Assembly (NCBI GenBank): GCA_028829895.1
Contig: CM054182.1
Span: forward strand, 87,097,546-87,161,545
Reading direction: 5' to 3'
DNA length: 64,000 nucleotides
Source: Sinotaia quadrata
Taxonomy: Eukaryota; Mollusca; Gastropoda; Architaenioglossa; Viviparidae
Each line of letters starts with the position of its first letter. Within the stretch, counting starts at the first letter, position 1. Under the pieces are notes generated by a model. That model searched no databases and was not told the DNA's origin. It saw nothing but the letters and a program-made list of their open reading frames with translations. Of this stretch, positions 60,591-64,000 are shown in pieces. Both the position numbers and the translations under genes were made by a program.

Positions 60591-61213
60591 ATACCAGAGT
60601 TATATCTTGGTATATAAAAGAAAGACAACCCTATGCCAGAGTTATATCTTTCTTTATAAAAGAAAGACAACCCTATACCAGAGTTATATCTTGGTGTATA
60701 AAAGAAAGACAACCCTATACCAGAGTTATATCTTGGTGTATAAAAGAAAGACAACCCTATGCCAGAGTTATACCTTGGTGTATAAAAGAAAGACAACCCT
60801 ATGCCAGAGTTATATCTTGGTGTATAAAAGAAAGACAACCCTATACCAGAGTTATATCTTGGTGTATAAAAGAAAGATAACCCTATACCAGAGTTATATC
60901 TTGGTGTATAAAAGAAAGACAACCCTATACCAGAGTTATATCTTGGTGTATAAAAGAAAGACAACCCTATACCAGAGTTATACCTTGGTGTATAAAAGAA
61001 AGACAACCCTATACCAGAGTTATATCTTGGTGTATAAAAGAAAGACAACCCTATACCAGAGTTATATCTTGGTGTATAAAAGAAAGACAACCCTATACCA
61101 GAGTTATATCTTGGTGTATAAAAGAAAGACAACCCTATACCAGAGTTATATCTTGGTGTATAAAAGAAAGACAACCCTATACCAGAGTTATATCTTGGTG
61201 TATAAAAGAAAGA
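60591..61213. repeat. Minisatellite, 42-bp unit (about 15 copies)
   Basis: The unit contains GTGTATAAAAGAAAGACAAC and CCTATACCAGAGTTATATCT. The period of 42 (14 codons) without stops keeps frames open on both strands (14-residue repeats containing RYNSGIG on the minus strand and YKRKTTLYQSYI on the plus strand). There is no start context, splice signal or relative to suggest translation. It begins about 30 bases after the AAT tail of the non-LTR remnant. Confidence 0.92.
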
Positions 61214-63101
61214 TAGTTAAAAAGCGTCGAGTGCTGGTAGTGTCCAGCGACAATGTCGTCTGTTGTAAATACATTTGCAAATAAAATATACCAGTCAGAC
61301 TTGCAAAAAGAAAGTCAACGCGGAATTCTAACCCATCTGATCTTCTCCTTACATATCTTTCCAATGATCCCATCTTACTTTCATAGTTTGCGAATTTGTT
61401 TTAGATTCTAAAAAATGACAGATTTCTAAACAGCGGTTTTAAAGCATTCGTAGAACTGGAAGTTGACCATAAAAACCTTGAGATTTACATATCACTGACC
61501 TTGACATATTTTAAGTAAGGTTGGGAAACTTGGATAATAATTAGCTGAATATTTAGCCTACTGACCCCATGATTGACTTAACAAGTGGACCAGTCAGCGT
61601 GCGCATGCGTTAGTGCCAAAATGTAGCAGATATCTTGTTTTCGAAAAAAAAAACAGAAAGACGCACAGAATCCCTTTCCAGACCAAAACTGATAAATAGA
61701 CGTTTGCCGGGTAAAGTCAGTCACGCTTAGCCTACTAAAATCCTGTTTAGTAGCAGATAATTCAATATACTGTATATACAACTGCTGTTTGTCTTCATTC
61801 TATGAATGACATACGCCAGACGTGTTAAAGCAATCGCCTTCACTGGACACTTAGGGAAAAGAGATGTTCCTCCTCATACTCTGCCATCCATGACGTCACT
61901 TTGCACTACACTTAGCTCGGATGCTCAATTCCGCCAATGAATGGAGGAAGTACAAACCACGTGCGCTGTCTCCGCTGTGTACCCATGGTCTGCAGTACAC
62001 GGTTAGGCGCTCATCACGTGATCTACATTGGGCGAGTTCGAGAAACTGTACATTAGCGGTTTTTTTTTTAAGTGCGTGGACACTGGTTCTGGAAAGCACG
62101 TATTAGTGATTGTAGCTGTGCATTTTTTCCCCCACAACAATATATATAAGTCGCTAAATGTTGTGTTCATTCACTAATCATTAGAACCGGCTCTTTGTCG
62201 CCAAGGATTAGGGATTCGGTAGCCATTCGTTAGCGATTAATTTTAATTATTAATATAAATAACACCTGACATCATTGTTAAAGCGTGATGAAGAGTATGA
62301 TCTGCCACGTTGGGGTTTTAATTGCTAATTCATTTAATCAAACATCTAACCCACCCTCCTCCACACCACGCCACGATAATAAAATATAACATCTACAAGA
62401 CTTGTACGTGACGAACTAAAAGCATTGAAGTATGCTTCTATAATACTAAAATATAACATCTAAAACAAACCTGGTATGTCACGAATTTTAATATTGAGCT
62501 ATGATATACATACAATTATAACAAACCTATAGACTGTGCTTCTATACTAATGAAATTTGACGAACAACTGCAATATACATGTATTTATGACAAAGTGATA
62601 TATAGACATGATACAGACATTTCTTACATTTAAACGACACGATTTTTTGTCAGACATTTTGGGGTCTACTGATTCACCTAACAGCTGTTCTGATCCAGAA
62701 GAACGTACTCTGTGCAAACTGTCTTGATTGATTTGATTGAATGTAGGGGGGGGGGGCGCTTCCGGCTTCCGCCGCTTTCGCGCTTGCAAACTGTCAGTAT
62801 CCTTCCTCATATTAATAGTCTCTTAAACTACATGGGTGGTGCGTCGCATAGGGAACGGACCATGACTCACCCACACCTCGCTACAAGCCAATGTCCATTT
62901 CTGGGGCAAAAAACGTCTCTGCAAAACTCGGGTCCCTGGTTCTTTCCCTGCGACCCTGAATTGAGGCCGTGCGCCCCTCAGACACAGTAAAATATTTGTT
63001 TTGTGATGATTATTGTAATTTAGTTTTTGTTTCGTGCTTTATGAGCTTAATTAATAGAGATTGCCTTTACCATCATTAACATTAGCTGATATCATTTAGA
63101 T
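61214..63101. other. Mixed region with a promoter-like block; no gene identified
   Basis: GC content rises between about 61560 and 62200 and again at 62745-62990. No reading frame in either block resembles a known family. A short G run lies at 62746-62756. The block at 61890-62150 is described separately as a possible promoter. Confidence 0.45.
61891..62150 (+). promoter_or_regulatory. Possible promoter: CRE, CCAAT, two E-boxes, TATA
   Basis: Within 260 bases there are a full palindromic CRE TGACGTCA (61891-61898), CCAAT (61934-61938), CACGTG (61958-61963), a second E-box as TCACGTGA (62014-62021) and TATATATAAG (62141-62150). The order suits plus-strand transcription starting near 62170-62180. 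No coding exon is recognised downstream, so the target is unknown; it may lie beyond the window or be noncoding. Confidence 0.35.
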
Positions 63102-63305
63102 CAGGGGTGCACAAACTTTTTAGGCCAGAGGGCTAAATTTCCAAGTGATAGTGCGTGGAGGGCCGTCACATGGATGGCTCAATAGAACAACACAAATAAT
63201 GAAATAATGTGCTTTACATTCGTAATAATAGTAACATCCAAAAGTCCTTCGGGGTGGGGGGTACCGCATAGTGCCCTGTTTCAGGCCGCGATTTATGAAA
63301 TCAGG
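63102..63305. mobile_element. Second, diverged copy of the hAT-type MITE
   Basis: It starts CAGGGGTGCACAAAC and follows the copy at 13042-13243 through nearly its whole length, including GGCCAGAGGG and AATGAAATAATGTGCTTTAC. The right inverted repeat is decayed (GATTTATGAAATCAGG against GGTTTGTGCACCCCTG). The flanks ATTTAGAT and CATTACAT match at five of eight positions, so this is an older insertion. It ends 18 bases from the U1 gene's 3' end. Confidence 0.8.
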
Positions 63306-63323
63306 CATTACATTTTAAGATTG

Positions 63324-63487
63324 CAGGGGATAGCGCGAACGCAGTCCCCCTTACGAAAAAATTACGCGCCCGAGTCATCTACATTTGAGACGATCGCAGG
63401 GGTCAACCCGCCCGGAGTGCAATGGACAGGCCTCGCCCCGGGAGCACCACCTGGTTGATCATGGTTTCTCCTGCGCCAGGTAAGTAT
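63324..63487 (-). ncRNA. U1 spliceosomal snRNA gene (variant or pseudogene)
   Basis: The minus strand reads ATACTTACCTG at its 5' end, the segment that pairs with 5' splice sites, and is 164 nt long, the same as human U1. Stem-loop II keeps the U1A-binding loop CATTGCACTCC. Stem-loop III differs from human at many positions but still pairs (TCGTCT with AGATGA). The Sm site is AATTTTTTCG. Stem-loop IV, GGGGGACTGCGTTCGCGCTA then TCCCCTG, is nearly identical to human. Stem-loop I pairs (GGAG/CTCC, ACCA/TGGT), but its loop reads TGATCAACCAGG where U1 normally has TGATCACGAAGG, changing three bases of the U1-70K contact. It is therefore a U1 gene by sequence and structure; whether it is a functional variant or a recent pseudogene is open. 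Confidence 0.93.
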
Positions 63488-64000
63488 GAAATAGCTTGGA
63501 AAGAAACGAGTGCGTACAAAATGCTTAGCTTAGTATTTGCAGGTGTCTTTACAAATGTGTATATGTATTTGTGTATGTGTGCGTTTGTATGTATGTATTT
63601 ATTGGGTATATAGTATATCTTTGTATTGTTTATTATTGTGTTATTTTATGGCTTTTGCTGACTAAAAGCCTTTGGAAAACATGTCTGCTGGTTATTTAAT
63701 CTCTTGTATAAGAACATAATTATCTCCCTTTAATATTGTTACGTTAAATAAAATTGTATTTTGGCTATTAATTATACCAATGATAATGATGTGATTTTAT
63801 TAACTACAGTAATTAATATTTTATGGTGAAACACAACTAACAAATATTTACAAATAAGATTGTTTTGCAGATGACCCGGGTAGGTGGGGGAGTGGAGGGG
63901 GGGGGGAATTAAGAGCCCTGGCACGATGTAATAACGTACACAGCGGCTTAGAAATAAAGCAATCTTAGAAGATAGCCCCCCCCCCCCCCCCCAACTCCTG
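63488..64000. other. U1 upstream flank and AT-rich DNA
   Basis: The snRNA promoter elements (PSE near -55) should lie at about 63530-63555 on the minus strand, but I do not know the host's PSE and cannot mark it. The remainder is AT-rich with G runs near 63885-63905 and a C run at about 63977-63991. Confidence 0.4.

Noticed and set aside
60461..61284. Repetitive proteins of 225-237 residues on both strands (14-residue units)
   Set aside because: Both strands are open because the 42-bp period is a multiple of three without stops; there is no start context, splice signal or family.
63422..63481. Apparent exon ending in a perfect CAG-GTAAGTATG donor
   Set aside because: The donor-like string is the reverse complement of the U1 5' end, which pairs with such sites; the whole 164 bases match U1 on the minus strand.

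Overview
This is a window of animal nuclear DNA. It is strongly AT-rich and full of tandem repeats. The genes are split by GT-AG introns of about 0.8-4.2 kb, and transposons and a spliceosomal RNA gene are present. A lophotrochozoan, probably a mollusc, fits the long C-terminal tail of the sirtuin and the mix of Ty3/Gypsy, hAT and non-LTR elements. That placement is an inference; nothing in the window names the species.

Two protein genes can be rebuilt exon by exon, with all phases closing. METTL23 (a methyltransferase-like protein) lies on the minus strand in five coding exons from 18620 down to 9697 (238 aa). SIRT7 (a nuclear sirtuin) lies on the plus strand in ten coding exons from 21298 to 45269 (1188 aa). 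The two genes are head to head with about 2.7 kb between their start codons. The first ten SIRT7 exons junction by junction follow the vertebrate protein, but the last exon adds about 845 residues that end in the conserved GWFG-K-G plus basic tail.

The first 9.7 kb holds no gene I can name. It has a few short reading frames with splice-like ends. The SIRT7 introns carry large minisatellites (36, 34, 46, 68 and 83 bp units), and the METTL23 gene holds a 202-bp hAT-type MITE with its target duplication.

From 49995 to 58516 there is a nearly intact LTR retrotransposon with nearly identical long LTRs and one uninterrupted 1489-aa Gag-Pol. Its domain order is Gag, protease, integrase, reverse transcriptase, RNase H. 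Integrase therefore precedes reverse transcriptase, as in Ty1/Copia, although the sequences are Ty3/Gypsy-like. This is the hallmark of the Gmr1-like group.

To its right lie short tandem repeats, a decayed 3' piece of a non-LTR retrotransposon, a 42-bp minisatellite that begins next to that element's AAT-rich tail, a GC-richer promoter-like block (CCAAT, CRE, two E-boxes, TATA), and a second, older copy of the hAT MITE. Next to that copy is a 164-nt U1 snRNA gene on the minus strand (63324-63487). Its 5' splice-site-pairing end, stem-loop II loop and Sm site are intact, but its U1-70K-binding loop is changed.
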